Positions 26,786 to 36,448 of a DNA stretch of 64,000 nucleotides are shown one piece after another (within the stretch, counting starts at the first letter, position 1; each line of letters opens with the position of its first letter). Origin of the DNA: Burkholderiales bacterium (lineage in GTDB: Bacteria; Pseudomonadota; Gammaproteobacteria; Burkholderiales; Burkholderiaceae_E); assembly GCA_026399875.1 (NCBI GenBank), contig JAPLQF010000029.1, positions 160,946 to 224,945 on the forward strand, written 5' to 3'. The notes under the pieces were generated by a model. It was not told where the DNA came from and searched no databases. It saw only the letters and a program-made list of their open reading frames with translations. The translations under genes and the position numbers were made by a program.

Positions 26786-29700
26786 TCAGGACTGACCGCC
26801 TTCCAGGAAGCTCTTGAGCTTGTCGGCCCGTGAAGGGTGACGCAACTTGCGCAGGGCCTTGGCTTCGATCTGACGGATTCGCTCGCGCGTGACGTCGAAC
26901 TGCTTGCCGACTTCCTCGAGCGTGTGGTCGGTACTCATCTCGACACCAAAGCGCATCCTCAGCACCTTCGCCTCGCGCGGTGTCAGCGAATCGAGCACCT
27001 CCTTGACCACATCGCGCATCGAGCCGTGGAGTGCGGCATCGGCGGGTGCCAGTGTGGCGGTGTCTTCGATGAAGTCGCCCAGATGCGAGTCGTCGTCGTC
27101 GCCGATCGGGGTTTCCATCGAGATCGGTTCCTTGGCGATCTTGAGGATCTTGCGGATCTTGTCCTCGGGCATCTCCATCTTGACCGACAGGGTCTGCGGA
27201 TCGGGCTCGTTGCCGGTCTCCTGCAGGATCTGGCGGCTGATCCGGTTCATCTTGTTGATGGTCTCGATCATGTGCACCGGAATACGGATGGTGCGGGCCT
27301 GGTCGGCGATCGAACGGGTGATCGCCTGGCGGATCCACCAGGTGGCATAGGTCGAGAATTTGTAGCCGCGACGGTACTCGAACTTGTCGACCGCCTTCAT
27401 CAGGCCGATGTTGCCTTCCTGAATCAGATCGAGGAACTGCAGACCGCGATTGGTGTATTTCTTGGCGATCGAGATCACCAGTCGCAGGTTGGCCTCGGTC
27501 ATTTCGCGCTTGGCTTTGCGGGCCTTGGCCTCGCCCATCGCCATCTGCTTGTTGATGTCCTTGAGATCGGGCAGCGGCAGGACCACTCGCGCCTGGAGGT
27601 CGATGAGCTTTTGCTGCATGTCCTGCACCGCCGGGATGCTTCGACGCAGCCGCTCGACATAGGGGCTGTTGATCTCGGCCTCGCGCTCGACCCAGCGCAG
27701 GTTGGTCTCGTTGCCGGGGAAAGAAGAGATATAGCGCTCGCGCGGCATGCCGACCTTGTGAACGCAGATCTCGGCGATGGCTCGCTCGAGCGTGCGAACT
27801 TCGTCGACCTGGCTGCGCAAGGTATCGCACAGGCGCTCGACCATCTTCGCGGTAAAGCGAATGGTCATGAGCATTTCCTGCAACTCGGTCTGAGCCTTGA
27901 GATAGGGCTTGGACTTGTAGCCTTCTTTCTCGTAAGCCACGCGCATGCGATCGAACCACAGGCGAATGTGATCGAATTTCTCAAGCGATGCGCGGCGCAA
28001 TTCCTGCATCTTCGCGGTGTTGGCGCTGTTGGCGTCAGCCTCGGCGTCCTCGTCGTCTTCAAAGTCGGCTGCGGCAGCCGCGGCCACAGCGGCCGGTTGC
28101 GGCGGCGTGAATTCCTCGACCGCGTTCGGATCGATCAGGCCATCGACCGCTTCGTCGATGCGCATGGTCTCGGCCCGAATCTTGTCGGCCGCGACCAGCA
28201 CCTCGGCAATGGTTGTCGGGCAGGCCGAGATCGCCATCACCATGTACTTCAGGCCTTCTTCGATACGCTTGGCGATCTCGATCTCGCCCTCGCGGGTCAG
28301 CAGCTCGACCGAGCCCATCTCGCGCATGTACATGCGGACCGGATCGGTGGTGCGACCGAACTCGGAATCGACCGTCGAGAGCGCGGCTTCGGCTTCTTCC
28401 TCGGCATCTTCATCGGACGAGACGACCGGCGTGTTGTCATTGATCAGCAGCGTCTCGGCGTCGGGAGCACGCTCGTAGACCGTGATGCCCATGTCGCTGA
28501 AGGTGGTGATGATCGAGTCGATCGCCTCGGCATCGACCAGATCTTCCGGCAGATGATCGTTGATCTCGGCATAGGTCAGGAAGCCGCGCTCTTTGCCGAG
28601 CTTGATCAGCAGCTTGAGCTTGTTGCGCTTGACCTCCAGCTCTTCCTCGGAGTTGCCCTGGTTGTAGGCCAACGCGTCGCGGATAAGGGCCTTCTCACGA
28701 GCGCGCTTGTCTCGTGCCTTGGCCTTGGGCGGCGGCGGGGCAGGAATGACGATCTTTTCCGCCTCGGTATCACCGTCCTCGAGTGTGTCGACCGGATCAC
28801 CGGCCGCCAGATCGTCATCCGCGTCGGACGGCACAACATTGCGCTTGGCCGACACGGGCGATTCACCCTTTATGCCCTTTGCGCCCTTTGCGCCCTTTGC
28901 GTCCTTTGCGTCCTTCACTGCCTTTACTGCCTTTACTGCCTTTACACCCTTCTCGGCCTTCGAAGCCTTGTCGGCTTTGACAGGCTTGGCCGCTGCGGCC
29001 GAGGCATTTGCCGGAGCTGACGGACTTTGACCTGCTGACGCAGAGGCCGGATCGGCGACCGCAGCAGCTTTGGGTTTGACCACCGGGGCGAGGCTTGCCG
29101 CATCGACGACCAGGGCGGGCCTGGATGCGCCGGGCCTGGATGCGGCGGGCCTGGATGCGCCGGCCTTGGCTGCTGCAGTCTTGGCTGCTGCGGTCTTGGC
29201 TGCTGCGGTCTTGGCTGCGGGGTTCTTGGCTGCGGGGTTCTTGGTCGCCACGACCTTTGCTGCGGAGGCCGTCGAGGCTTTAGACGACGCCGCCTTTTGC
29301 GACTTGGCTGCGGCGGACTTGCTTGCCGGGATCTTGGCTGCGGTGGCTTTAGCTGCGGTGGCCTTGGCTGCGGTGGCCTTGGCTGCAGGCGCCTTGATAA
29401 CAGCTGCCTTGAGGGTCGGCGACTTCGATGCGGATTTGGCGGCCACCGTCGCGCTCGAGGCACGGGAAGACGGTAGTTTGCCCGACACTGCTTTGGTTAC
29501 CCCTGGCTTGGAAACCGCGGGTTTCGCGGGGCTTGGCCGTGAACTTGCGGCAACCGACCTCGATGACGTGGCGGCCTTGCTGGCCGAGGCGGCCTTGGTG
29601 GGCGACTTCGCAGCGGCCTTTTTTACGGTCTGAACCGCTGCGGATTTTGACGTCATCGATTTTGTCGTTGCCACGTTTGCCTTTGTCACTTTTGAGGATA

Positions 29701-29896
29701 TCTGGCTGGCCGCGCGAACTTTCGTTGCGGCAACCGAGCCTGCTCGCCCTGAACCTGTTCTTGTCGACCCCGCACCCACCGAGACCAGCTGGTCCGGCTT
29801 TGCACCGGGATGCTTCGCTTTGGCAGCCCTTGCGACGGCGGTCGTGGCGGTCATCCTTACCGCCTTTTCAGGCTGGATTTTGCTTGATTTGCTCAC
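26786..29896 (-). CDS. rpoD: Primary sigma factor RpoD (sigma-70) with giant N-terminal extension
   Basis: Housekeeping sigma factor; 1036 residues against 613 in E. coli. Residues 1-400 are low-complexity Ala/Lys/Ser/Pro, histone-H1-like, with tandem units such as KATAA (around 168-190), KTAAA (225-245) and VKA/DAK/GAK (318-341). Normal sigma begins near 400 with region 1.1; region 1.2 is near 517 ([16 protein letters not shown]), region 2 has [19 protein letters not shown] and [11 protein letters not shown], and region 4.2 with [17 protein letters not shown] ends the protein. GTG start at 29896 with AAGGA 6 nt upstream; an internal ATG is codon 15. Last gene of the rpsU-yqeY-dnaG-rpoD block, with its own TATAAT 40 bp upstream. 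Confidence 0.96.
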   Translation of the reverse strand: MSKSSKIQPEKAVRMTATTAVARAAKAKHPGAKPDQLVSVGAGSTRTGSGRAGSVAATKVRAASQISSKVTKANVATTKSMTSKSAAVQTVKKAAAKSPTKAASASKAATSSRSVAASSRPSPAKPAVSKPGVTKAVSGKLPSSRASSATVAAKSASKSPTLKAAVIKAPAAKATAAKATAAKATAAKIPASKSAAAKSQKAASSKASTASAAKVVATKNPAAKNPAAKTAAAKTAAAKTAAAKAGASRPAASRPGASRPALVVDAASLAPVVKPKAAAVADPASASAGQSPSAPANASAAAAKPVKADKASKAEKGVKAVKAVKAVKDAKDAKGAKGAKGIKGESPVSAKRNVVPSDADDDLAAGDPVDTLEDGDTEAEKIVIPAPPPPKAKARDKRAREKALIRDALAYNQGNSEEELEVKRNKLKLLIKLGKERGFLTYAEINDHLPEDLVDAEAIDSIITTFSDMGITVYERAPDAETLLINDNTPVVSSDEDAEEEAEAALSTVDSEFGRTTDPVRMYMREMGSVELLTREGEIEIAKRIEEGLKYMVMAISACPTTIAEVLVAADKIRAETMRIDEAVDGLIDPNAVEEFTPPQPAAVAAAAAADFEDDEDAEADANSANTAKMQELRRASLEKFDHIRLWFDRMRVAYEKEGYKSKPYLKAQTELQEMLMTIRFTAKMVERLCDTLRSQVDEVRTLERAIAEICVHKVGMPRERYISSFPGNETNLRWVEREAEINSPYVERLRRSIPAVQDMQQKLIDLQARVVLPLPDLKDINKQMAMGEAKARKAKREMTEANLRLVISIAKKYTNRGLQFLDLIQEGNIGLMKAVDKFEYRRGYKFSTYATWWIRQAITRSIADQARTIRIPVHMIETINKMNRISRQILQETGNEPDPQTLSVKMEMPEDKIRKILKIAKEPISMETPIGDDDDSHLGDFIEDTATLAPADAALHGSMRDVVKEVLDSLTPREAKVLRMRFGVEMSTDHTLEEVGKQFDVTRERIRQIEAKALRKLRHPSRADKLKSFLEGGQS

Positions 29897-29936
29897 AACC
29901 GGTCCTTGCAGGGAAGAGACGTCGGGGAAACCTTTG

Positions 29937-29942
29937 ATTATA
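29937..29942 (-). promoter_or_regulatory. Candidate -10 element for rpoD
   Basis: A perfect TATAAT on the minus strand in the short dnaG-rpoD gap, about 40 nt before the rpoD GTG, in an AT-rich pocket. No good -35 is found at 16-18 bp. Internal promoters before rpoD are known in other bacteria. Position seen, activity inferred. Confidence 0.4.
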
Positions 29943-29953
29943 ACTTAAACCGA

Positions 29954-31843
29954 TCACCCGGATGTGAGGGCTTTGCGCATCGATTGCAAATCCGCATAGC
30001 GGGCACGGTCAGCGTCTGACTGCAGCCCTCCCGCGGCCAGCCGATCGATTTCTTCGCGCACCCGTTGCAGGCGCAACTGGTTCAACGCACCTTCAAACTC
30101 ACGCTTGACCTCGGCAGGGTCAAGATCGGACAGCAGGCCCCGATCCGCAGCCGCCTCGGCCTCAAGCGCCGCCGCCAGTTGAGGGTCAGGCTCGCGGATC
30201 GACTCGATCAGCGCCGCAAAGCTCGCGCCAGAGGCTAGCGTCGCAAGTCTGTCCTTCCAGTCGATGATCGACTCGGGCAGCAGGTCATTCGACCAAGCCT
30301 CATGCGCCAGGAAAGGATGCAGCGCGAGCAGCAGCCTGGCCCTGCGCTGCAGGTCGGGCAGCGCAGCCTGCATCACCGGCATCCGGCGCCAGTCGCGACC
30401 GGCCGACCATTCAGACTGACGGGCAGCCCGCTCGCGGCCCCATGCCGGTCGCTCGGCCGGATTGCCCCGCGCCGCCGGGTCGGCGCGCGACGGGGCTGCG
30501 CGTTGACCCGGCACATCGGGTTGAATAAACCGAAGGAGATCCTCGGCCCGAATACCGACCCGCGTGGCAAGGGCCTGCACGAGTTGCATGCGCAGAGCGG
30601 CCGGCGGCAGCGCCAGCAGCAATGGCCGGGCTTCGGCCTGCAGGCGGGCACGGCCTTCGGGCGTCGACAGATCGACCCGCGAGGACAATTCGCGCAGCAG
30701 GAACTCGGACAGGGGCTGCGTGGCGGCCAATGCTGCGGCAAAGCCCTCGGCGCCGTGAGCCCGCACGAAACTGTCCGGATCGTGCTCGGCAGGCAAGAAC
30801 AGGAAATCGATCCGTTTGGTGTCAGCGGCATGGGGCAGACAGCCCTCCAGCGCCCGCCAGGCGGCTCGGCGCCCGGCCGCGTCGCCATCGAAGGCGAACA
30901 CCACCCGGTCGACCAGCCGCAGCAGCTTTTGTGCATGCAGGGCGGTCGTGGCAGTCCCCAGGGTCGCCACGGCATTGCGAACACCGTGCTGGGCGAGCAT
31001 GACCACATCCATGTAGCCTTCAACGACGATGACGCAGTCGGCCGCCCGGATGGCATCGCGTGCCTCGAACAGGCCGTAGAGCTCGCGGCCTTTCGAGAAC
31101 AGCGCGGTCTCGGGCGAGTTGAGGTACTTCGGCTCGCCCTTGCCCATCACCCGGCCGCCGAATCCGATCACCTGACCGCGCGGATTACGGATCGGGAACA
31201 TGATGCGGTCGCGAAAGCGGTCGTAGCGACGTCGGCGCTGCCCCTCGCGCGCTCCCCCTGTACCGTGGCTGTCGGCGCCATTCGCGTCGGAATCAGGCTC
31301 GGACTCGATGACCAGCCCGGTTGAGACCAGGGCTTGGGCCGAGTAATCGGGCACGGCCGCCTCGAGGCCGCGCCATCCGTCCGGCGCATAACCGATGGCA
31401 TACCGGGCGGCGGTCTCGCCACTCACTCCACGCCCCTTCAGATAATCGATAGCCGCCGTCGCTTCCCGAAGCCTCGACTTGTAGAACTTCGCAGCCGCAG
31501 CCAGGGTCTCGAGCAGGTCGGGGTCACGCCGGACGGCATCGGCCGGTGACGACTCCTGAGGCACAGTCAGACCGGCAGACCGGGCAAGCTCGTGAATGGC
31601 ATCGACATAGCCGAGGCCGGCCTGCTCCATCAGAAACCCGACCGCCGAGCCATGCACACCGCAACCGAAGCAGTGATAAAACTGTTTGGTCGGAGAAACC
31701 GTGAAAGACGGTGATTTCTCGCCGTGAAAGGGGCACAGGCCAAGGAAGTTCGCACCCGCCTTTCTCAGTTTGACCGAGCGACCGACCACCTCGACGATGT
31801 CGACACGGGCAAGCAACTCCTGAATGAAGGACTGGGGTATCAC
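29954..31843 (-). CDS. dnaG: DNA primase
   Basis: Synthesises RNA primers at the replication fork; 629 residues. The N-terminal CHC2 zinc finger has LCPFH near 38-41 and HCFGC near 58-62; the TOPRIM core includes VVEGYMDV and the acidic AFDGDAAGRRA motif; the C-terminal helicase-binding domain is alpha-helical and poorly conserved. The catalytic part contains a Gly/Ser-rich insert near residues 190-210. Sits 9 bp after yqeY and before rpoD in the macromolecular-synthesis operon. Confidence 0.97.
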   Translation of the reverse strand: MIPQSFIQELLARVDIVEVVGRSVKLRKAGANFLGLCPFHGEKSPSFTVSPTKQFYHCFGCGVHGSAVGFLMEQAGLGYVDAIHELARSAGLTVPQESSPADAVRRDPDLLETLAAAAKFYKSRLREATAAIDYLKGRGVSGETAARYAIGYAPDGWRGLEAAVPDYSAQALVSTGLVIESEPDSDANGADSHGTGGAREGQRRRRYDRFRDRIMFPIRNPRGQVIGFGGRVMGKGEPKYLNSPETALFSKGRELYGLFEARDAIRAADCVIVVEGYMDVVMLAQHGVRNAVATLGTATTALHAQKLLRLVDRVVFAFDGDAAGRRAAWRALEGCLPHAADTKRIDFLFLPAEHDPDSFVRAHGAEGFAAALAATQPLSEFLLRELSSRVDLSTPEGRARLQAEARPLLLALPPAALRMQLVQALATRVGIRAEDLLRFIQPDVPGQRAAPSRADPAARGNPAERPAWGRERAARQSEWSAGRDWRRMPVMQAALPDLQRRARLLLALHPFLAHEAWSNDLLPESIIDWKDRLATLASGASFAALIESIREPDPQLAAALEAEAAADRGLLSDLDPAEVKREFEGALNQLRLQRVREEIDRLAAGGLQSDADRARYADLQSMRKALTSG

Positions 31844-31852
31844 CCCGGCAGT

Positions 31853-32317
31853 CTAGCGCGCAGCAAGCCGGCTCTTGACCATCGCCGAGACCGCCGTAAG
31901 GTCGGCACGTCCGGCGAGTTTGCTCTTGAGAAGCGCCATGACCTTGCCCATGTCCTGAGGACCTGCGGCACCGGTGGTGGCGATCGCCGCTGCCAGCAGC
32001 GATTCGATTTCCGCGGCATCTGCCTGCGCAGGCAGGTAGGCCGACAGAACCGCCAACTCGGCCTTTTCCTGATCGACAAGGTCGGTACGCCCGGCCTGCT
32101 CGAACTGGGCGATCGAGTCGCGACGCTGCTTGATCAGTTTGTCGACGATGGCAGCAACCTGAGCATCGTCGAGGATGATTCGTTCATCGACCTCGCGCTG
32201 CTTGACCGCAGCCAGCAGCATGCGGATGGCACCCAGGCGAAGTGTTTCGCGGGCACGCATCGCCGACTTCATGTCGTCGGTGATGCGGTCTTTCAAGGTG
32301 GAGGCCGGGGCATTCAT
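31853..32317 (-). CDS. yqeY: GatB/YqeY-domain protein
   Basis: 154-residue cytosolic helical protein homologous to the tail of GatB. It has the LKDRITDDMKSAMRARETLRLGAIRMLLAAVK opening and a terminal GRADLTAVSAMVKSRL segment. Its molecular role is not established; its steady place between rpsU and dnaG in proteobacteria suggests a link to translation or tRNA. Second gene of the operon. Confidence 0.93.
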   Translation of the reverse strand: MNAPASTLKDRITDDMKSAMRARETLRLGAIRMLLAAVKQREVDERIILDDAQVAAIVDKLIKQRRDSIAQFEQAGRTDLVDQEKAELAVLSAYLPAQADAAEIESLLAAAIATTGAAGPQDMGKVMALLKSKLAGRADLTAVSAMVKSRLAAR

Positions 32318-32391
32318 GCGGTCATGGTCAGATCGACCCGAGCCAGATCAGGCCCGGTAAACCGGCAGTCCGAAAGGGACCGGGCAATCCC

Positions 32392-32604
32392 TCAGTAGAG
32401 CTTCTTGGGCAGCATCTGGCTGCGAAGGCGCTTGTAGTGGCGCTTGACCGCAGCCGCTTTCTTGCGCTTTCGCTCGGCGGTGGGCTTTTCGTAGAACTCG
32501 CGTGCACGCAACTCCGTGAGCAGGCCGGTTTTCTCGATCGTGCGCTTGAAACGGCGCAAAGCGACGTCGAAAGGCTCGTTCTCTTTCACACGGATGGTCG
32601 TCAT
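32392..32604 (-). CDS. rpsU: 30S ribosomal protein S21
   Basis: 70-residue basic protein of the small subunit platform, needed for initiation on mRNAs through the anti-Shine-Dalgarno region. [20 protein letters not shown] and the Lys/Arg-rich middle are standard; the end LPKKLY is family-typical. First gene of rpsU-yqeY-dnaG-rpoD; its promoter should lie in the 285 bp shared with the divergent AAA gene. Confidence 0.97.
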   Translation of the reverse strand: MTTIRVKENEPFDVALRRFKRTIEKTGLLTELRAREFYEKPTAERKRKKAAAVKRHYKRLRSQMLPKKLY

Positions 32605-32889
32605 AAGCTCGGTTCTCTCTTTGTTCGCTTGCTGTCGGATGCGCGATGCGGATTCGCGGCGCTGTAAGGTTCGTGGCGCTGTAAAGATGATTCAAGGCGC
32701 TGAATCTTTGAAGCTCTTTCAGCTTAGCCCGCCAGTTTATCAGCGCGCGTACCGAAACGCCAGCCCCGGAACATGACAAGTGGTTCACCGCCGGTCTCCG
32801 ACAGATGGCCTGGCACGATAGTTGATTGCGACAGCCAACAAGGCACAGAATGAATCGTGTCTTTTCTGTTTCTATTCGGGAGGATGTCG

Positions 32890-33876
32890 ATGCACAACCC
32901 TCTGACGCTGGCATCGGGCGGATCGCCATTTTCGGTCGCCGGTTTCAAACAGATCTACTCGACCCAGACCGTCGAGACCGCTCTGGAAGAACTCCCGCCA
33001 GGCGCCAATGAAGGCCTTCGCACGACCTACGAGAAGATGCTCAGGGTGGGGGGCGACCGTTTCAGCGTCAAGCCGGGCAAGATGCCCGATTTCGACGAAC
33101 TCGAACGCGAGCTGCCGAACTTCAGCGACGTCCTGCACGATCTGCGCAAGCAACTGGCGCTTTGCATGGCGAGCGACGACCCGCTCGAAGTCTCACCGAT
33201 GCTGCTGCTGGGCCCCCCGGGCATTGGCAAGACCCACTTCGCCCGGCGCCTGTCGCAATTGCTCGGCACCGGCTACGGGTTTGTCTCGATGAGCTCGCTC
33301 ACCGCAGGCTGGGTGCTGTCCGGCGCCTCATCGCAGTGGCGAAACTCGCGCACCGGCAAGGTCTTCGACACGCTGGTGCATGGCGACTATGCCAATCCGG
33401 TGATCGTGGTCGACGAGATCGACAAGGCATCGGGCGAGAGCCACTACGACCCGCTCGGCGCGCTTTACTCGCTCCTTGAACACGATACCGCCCGCAACTT
33501 CACCGACGAGTTCGCCGATATTCCGCTCAACTGCTCGGATATCGTCTGGATCGCCACCGCGAACGACGCCTTGCGCATCCCCGAGCCGATCCTCAACCGG
33601 ATGAATGTCTACGAAATCGCGTTGCCCGACGCCAGCGGCGCGCGACGGATTGCCGCCTCGATCTACAGCGATATCCGGGAGTCGCATCACTGGGGGCGCG
33701 CTTTTCCGGAAACTCCGTCGGCAGCGGTGCTCGACCGGCTGTCAGCGATTGCGCCGCGCGAGATGCGCCGCGAACTGGTCGGTGCCTTCGGCAATGCGCG
33801 GCTCGAATCACGCGATGAAATTTCGCCCGACGACCTGGCCGGGCGCAATGCGAGGCGACCGAGGATGGGCTTTTAA
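32890..33876 (+). CDS. AAA-family ATPase (ClpX/Lon-like core)
   Basis: 328-residue cytosolic ATPase. Walker A GPPGIGKTHFARRL is near residues 110-123, Walker B VIVVDEIDKA near 175-184, sensor 1 WIATANDA near 220, and an arginine finger candidate in EPILNRMNVYE. The core resembles the Lon/ClpX group, but there is no protease or zinc domain, so a partner must supply the activity. ATG 32890 follows GGAGG by 6 nt; the ATG at 32884 would overlap the ribosome site. Single gene divergent from rpsU. Substrate unknown. Confidence 0.85.
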   Translation: MHNPLTLASGGSPFSVAGFKQIYSTQTVETALEELPPGANEGLRTTYEKMLRVGGDRFSVKPGKMPDFDELERELPNFSDVLHDLRKQLALCMASDDPLEVSPMLLLGPPGIGKTHFARRLSQLLGTGYGFVSMSSLTAGWVLSGASSQWRNSRTGKVFDTLVHGDYANPVIVVDEIDKASGESHYDPLGALYSLLEHDTARNFTDEFADIPLNCSDIVWIATANDALRIPEPILNRMNVYEIALPDASGARRIAASIYSDIRESHHWGRAFPETPSAAVLDRLSAIAPREMRRELVGAFGNARLESRDEISPDDLAGRNARRPRMGF

Positions 33877-35189
33877 AGGGTGCCGGAGGTGCCGGCTGCC
33901 ATTGCCCGGGCTGCGCAATAGCCGCTCGCCCAGGCCCACTGGAAGTTATAGCCACCCAGCCAGCCGGTCACATCCACCGACTCACCGATGAAGTGAAGCC
34001 CGGGTATCCGGTTCACCTGAAGGGTTCGGGGGTCGAGCTCGGCAGTGGCCACGCCCCCGGCGGTGACTTCGGCCTTGCGATATCCCTCGGTGCCGGCCGG
34101 CAGGACACGCCAGTCGTGAAAGGCCGCCGCCAGCGCCTGCAAGGCCCGGTTGCCCAGCTCGGCCAGACGCCGCTCCGACAGCGGACGGGGCAGTCCGGCC
34201 AGGGGTCCGGTCGTGCCAAGGTCGGCCTGCGACAGCCAGGCCTGCGCCAGGCGCTTTGGCACGATCATGCCCAGTGCGGTACCGAGCTGCTGGCGGGTGC
34301 CTTCGCGCGCCTCGAGCAGCCGATCGGCGATGGACTGGTCAGGCGCCAGATTGATCGACAGCGGCTCACCGCTGCGCCAGTAACTCGACACCTGCAGCAC
34401 CGCCGGACCCGACAGACCGCGGTGCGTAAAAAGCAGGTCTTCGGTGAAGCGCGGTGCGCCGCGCTGCCCGGGCACCGCGAGATCGACCTCCAGGGCGAGG
34501 CCGGCCAGCCCGGCAAACGGCTGCCATCCCTGGGCGGTGAAGGTGAGCGGCACCAGCGCCGCACGCGGCTCGATCACCCTCAGGTCGAACTGGCGTGCGA
34601 GCCGGAAAGCCCAGTCGGTGGCGCCGATCTGCGGAATCGACAGGCCGCCGGTGGCCACCACCAGCGAGGCGCAGCGGATCTCGCCGGCATCGGTCTGCAA
34701 GGCAAAACGCGCGCGCAGGCCGGCATTGGTCGGGGCATCGGACACGCTGGCCGAATCGGATGAGCCATCGGCAAGCCGCATGACCTCATGGACCGCACAG
34801 GGTCGAAACCAGTGGACGCCGCCGCGCTCGCATTCGCTGCGCAGAACATCGATCACCCGCTCGGAGGAGTCGTCGCAAAAGAGCTGCCCACGATGCTTCT
34901 CATGCCAGGAGACGCCATGCGATCTGAGCAGCGCCATGAACTGCGCCGGCCGATAGCTGCGCAGAGCGTGACGCGCAAAACGCGGATCGTCACTCAGGAA
35001 GCGCTCCGGGAGATCGGCCTGCAGGTTGGTGAAGTTGCAGCGGCCGCCGCCGGAGATGCGAATCTTCTCTGCAAGGCGAGCCGAGTGATCGATCAGGGCG
35101 ACCCGCAGCCCAAGCTGCGCCGCGACACCCGCGCAAAACAGTCCGGCGGCCCCTGCACCGACGATGACCGTGTCAAATTGTTGCGCCAT
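33873..35189 (-). CDS. HI0933/YhiN-type FAD-dependent oxidoreductase
   Basis: 438-residue flavoprotein. Dinucleotide-binding VIVGAGAAGLFCAG near residues 8-21, and the family signature SGGGRCNFTN near 47-56; the C-terminal half ends with the second FAD contact (GLHFIGESVDVTGWLGGYNFQWAWASG). The reaction is not settled for this family; bile-acid reductase BaiN is a distant member. ATG 35189; the start overlaps the ybiB 3' end by 17 bp, so the pair is one operon. Its 3' end overlaps the AAA gene by 4 bp. Confidence 0.9.
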   Translation of the reverse strand: MAQQFDTVIVGAGAAGLFCAGVAAQLGLRVALIDHSARLAEKIRISGGGRCNFTNLQADLPERFLSDDPRFARHALRSYRPAQFMALLRSHGVSWHEKHRGQLFCDDSSERVIDVLRSECERGGVHWFRPCAVHEVMRLADGSSDSASVSDAPTNAGLRARFALQTDAGEIRCASLVVATGGLSIPQIGATDWAFRLARQFDLRVIEPRAALVPLTFTAQGWQPFAGLAGLALEVDLAVPGQRGAPRFTEDLLFTHRGLSGPAVLQVSSYWRSGEPLSINLAPDQSIADRLLEAREGTRQQLGTALGMIVPKRLAQAWLSQADLGTTGPLAGLPRPLSERRLAELGNRALQALAAAFHDWRVLPAGTEGYRKAEVTAGGVATAELDPRTLQVNRIPGLHFIGESVDVTGWLGGYNFQWAWASGYCAARAMAAGTSGTL

Positions 35190-36174
35190 GAGCCTTCGCT
35201 GACCCGAAGGCCTGGTCGAAAGCGTCAGATGATAGCGGGGTGTGACCCACAGACCGTATCCCGAGCGCGAGAAGAATCGCACCGACCTGCTGGTCGATGG
35301 CCTGCGGCACCGGCCGCTCGCCGGCGAGGACCGACTGGATCCAGCGTGCTGTCGCGCACGCATCGGATGCATCCGGCAAGGCCGGCAGTCCGCCGCTTGC
35401 GATCGCCTGCGCAAGGACAGCCACCTCGCACTCACCGTCGTGAACCCAGTCGATCTGGGCGGCTCGCCGAGTGCTGGCGACCACCTCACCTTCCGTGCCC
35501 CGCATCAGCATGGCGGGTCTTCGGCTGCCAATGAAATAGTCGTGCTGCAGCCGGTTGAATTCAGGATGGGTGAAGCTCGCCATCCGCAGGCAGTCGGGCG
35601 CGAGGGTCGGATTGATCAGTTTGACCAGGGTGTGGCCGATGTTGCGAACGCCGAGACGGGCGCGCAAGGCAAGCAGACCGGCCAGTGGCGGCGACAGCAA
35701 CTCGACCGGCACGAAGGCAGGCACGCCCCGGTCGATGACATCGACTGCCTGCCCGATATCACGCACCGCACCGAGTCCCATGGCAGACATGATTTCGGCG
35801 GTGCTCGTCCGACGTTCGTCGCCAGACACCCCATGCACAACTACCTGAACCCCGGCATCAGCCAGCAGACAGGCCAGCAAAGGCACAAGGTTGGGGGTGT
35901 GGCGGGCGCCGTTGTAGCTCGGAATCGACACACAAGGATGCGAGACATCGACCGGCAGGCGTTTGAGTCCTGGCTCCAGCACATCGAGTGCCGCACGCAC
36001 TTCATCGAGCGACTCGCCCTTCATGCGCAAGGCGATCAGGATCGCGCCGAGCTCGATATCGTCGAAACGTCCTTCGAACAATAATTCGAACATCTGCCGT
36101 GCCATGTCGTAAGGCAGACTGCGGGCACCCTGCGCACCGCGTCCGATTTCCGTAATGAAGCGCTGGGCATCCAT
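35173..36174 (-). CDS. ybiB: DNA-binding protein YbiB (TrpD-like fold)
   Basis: 333-residue homologue of anthranilate phosphoribosyltransferase. In E. coli the homologue is a sequence-independent nucleic-acid binder of the LexA/DNA-damage regulon and lacks the enzyme activity. The GT3 N-terminal helices (MARQMFELLFEGRFDDIELGAILIALRMKG) and the glycine-rich pyrophosphate loop (VVHGVSGDERRTSTAEI) are visible. The ATG at 36174 follows AGGAGG. Operon with the flavoprotein downstream. Confidence 0.88.
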   Translation of the reverse strand: MDAQRFITEIGRGAQGARSLPYDMARQMFELLFEGRFDDIELGAILIALRMKGESLDEVRAALDVLEPGLKRLPVDVSHPCVSIPSYNGARHTPNLVPLLACLLADAGVQVVVHGVSGDERRTSTAEIMSAMGLGAVRDIGQAVDVIDRGVPAFVPVELLSPPLAGLLALRARLGVRNIGHTLVKLINPTLAPDCLRMASFTHPEFNRLQHDYFIGSRRPAMLMRGTEGEVVASTRRAAQIDWVHDGECEVAVLAQAIASGGLPALPDASDACATARWIQSVLAGERPVPQAIDQQVGAILLALGIRSVGHTPLSSDAFDQAFGSAKAHGATI

Positions 36175-36448
36175 TGAACCTCCTGGTCTGGAGGGTCCAT
36201 TGCAAGCACCGTGCCGGGTTGGCTGCACGATCGCAGCGCATGGATGTTGGATGCCCACAACGCTGCGATCCTTTGGTGTAGGAGGCTGACTCGCCCGAGA
36301 TCAGTCTTTTGACCTCCGCCACGCGCGTTCCGCAGAGCGTGCCGCATGAAAGTGCACGATGCACCGCGCCGAGGCTGCGCTGGCCGGTGAACTCGATGAA
36401 GCCGGCCACCGGGTCGGCCAACACGACCGCCCTTGGTAAACTCGCTCG

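Noticed and set aside
26837..29020. A 727-codon open frame on the plus strand opposite rpoD
   Set aside because: It is the antisense of RpoD in a high-GC codon pattern; the translation is compositionally biased, has no ribosome site and no family similarity, while the minus strand encodes an unmistakable sigma factor.
36175..36448. Possible small gene on the minus strand between ybiB and tsaD
   Set aside because: An open frame passes through but lacks its own start context and family similarity; I see only intergenic sequence with the tsaD leader.
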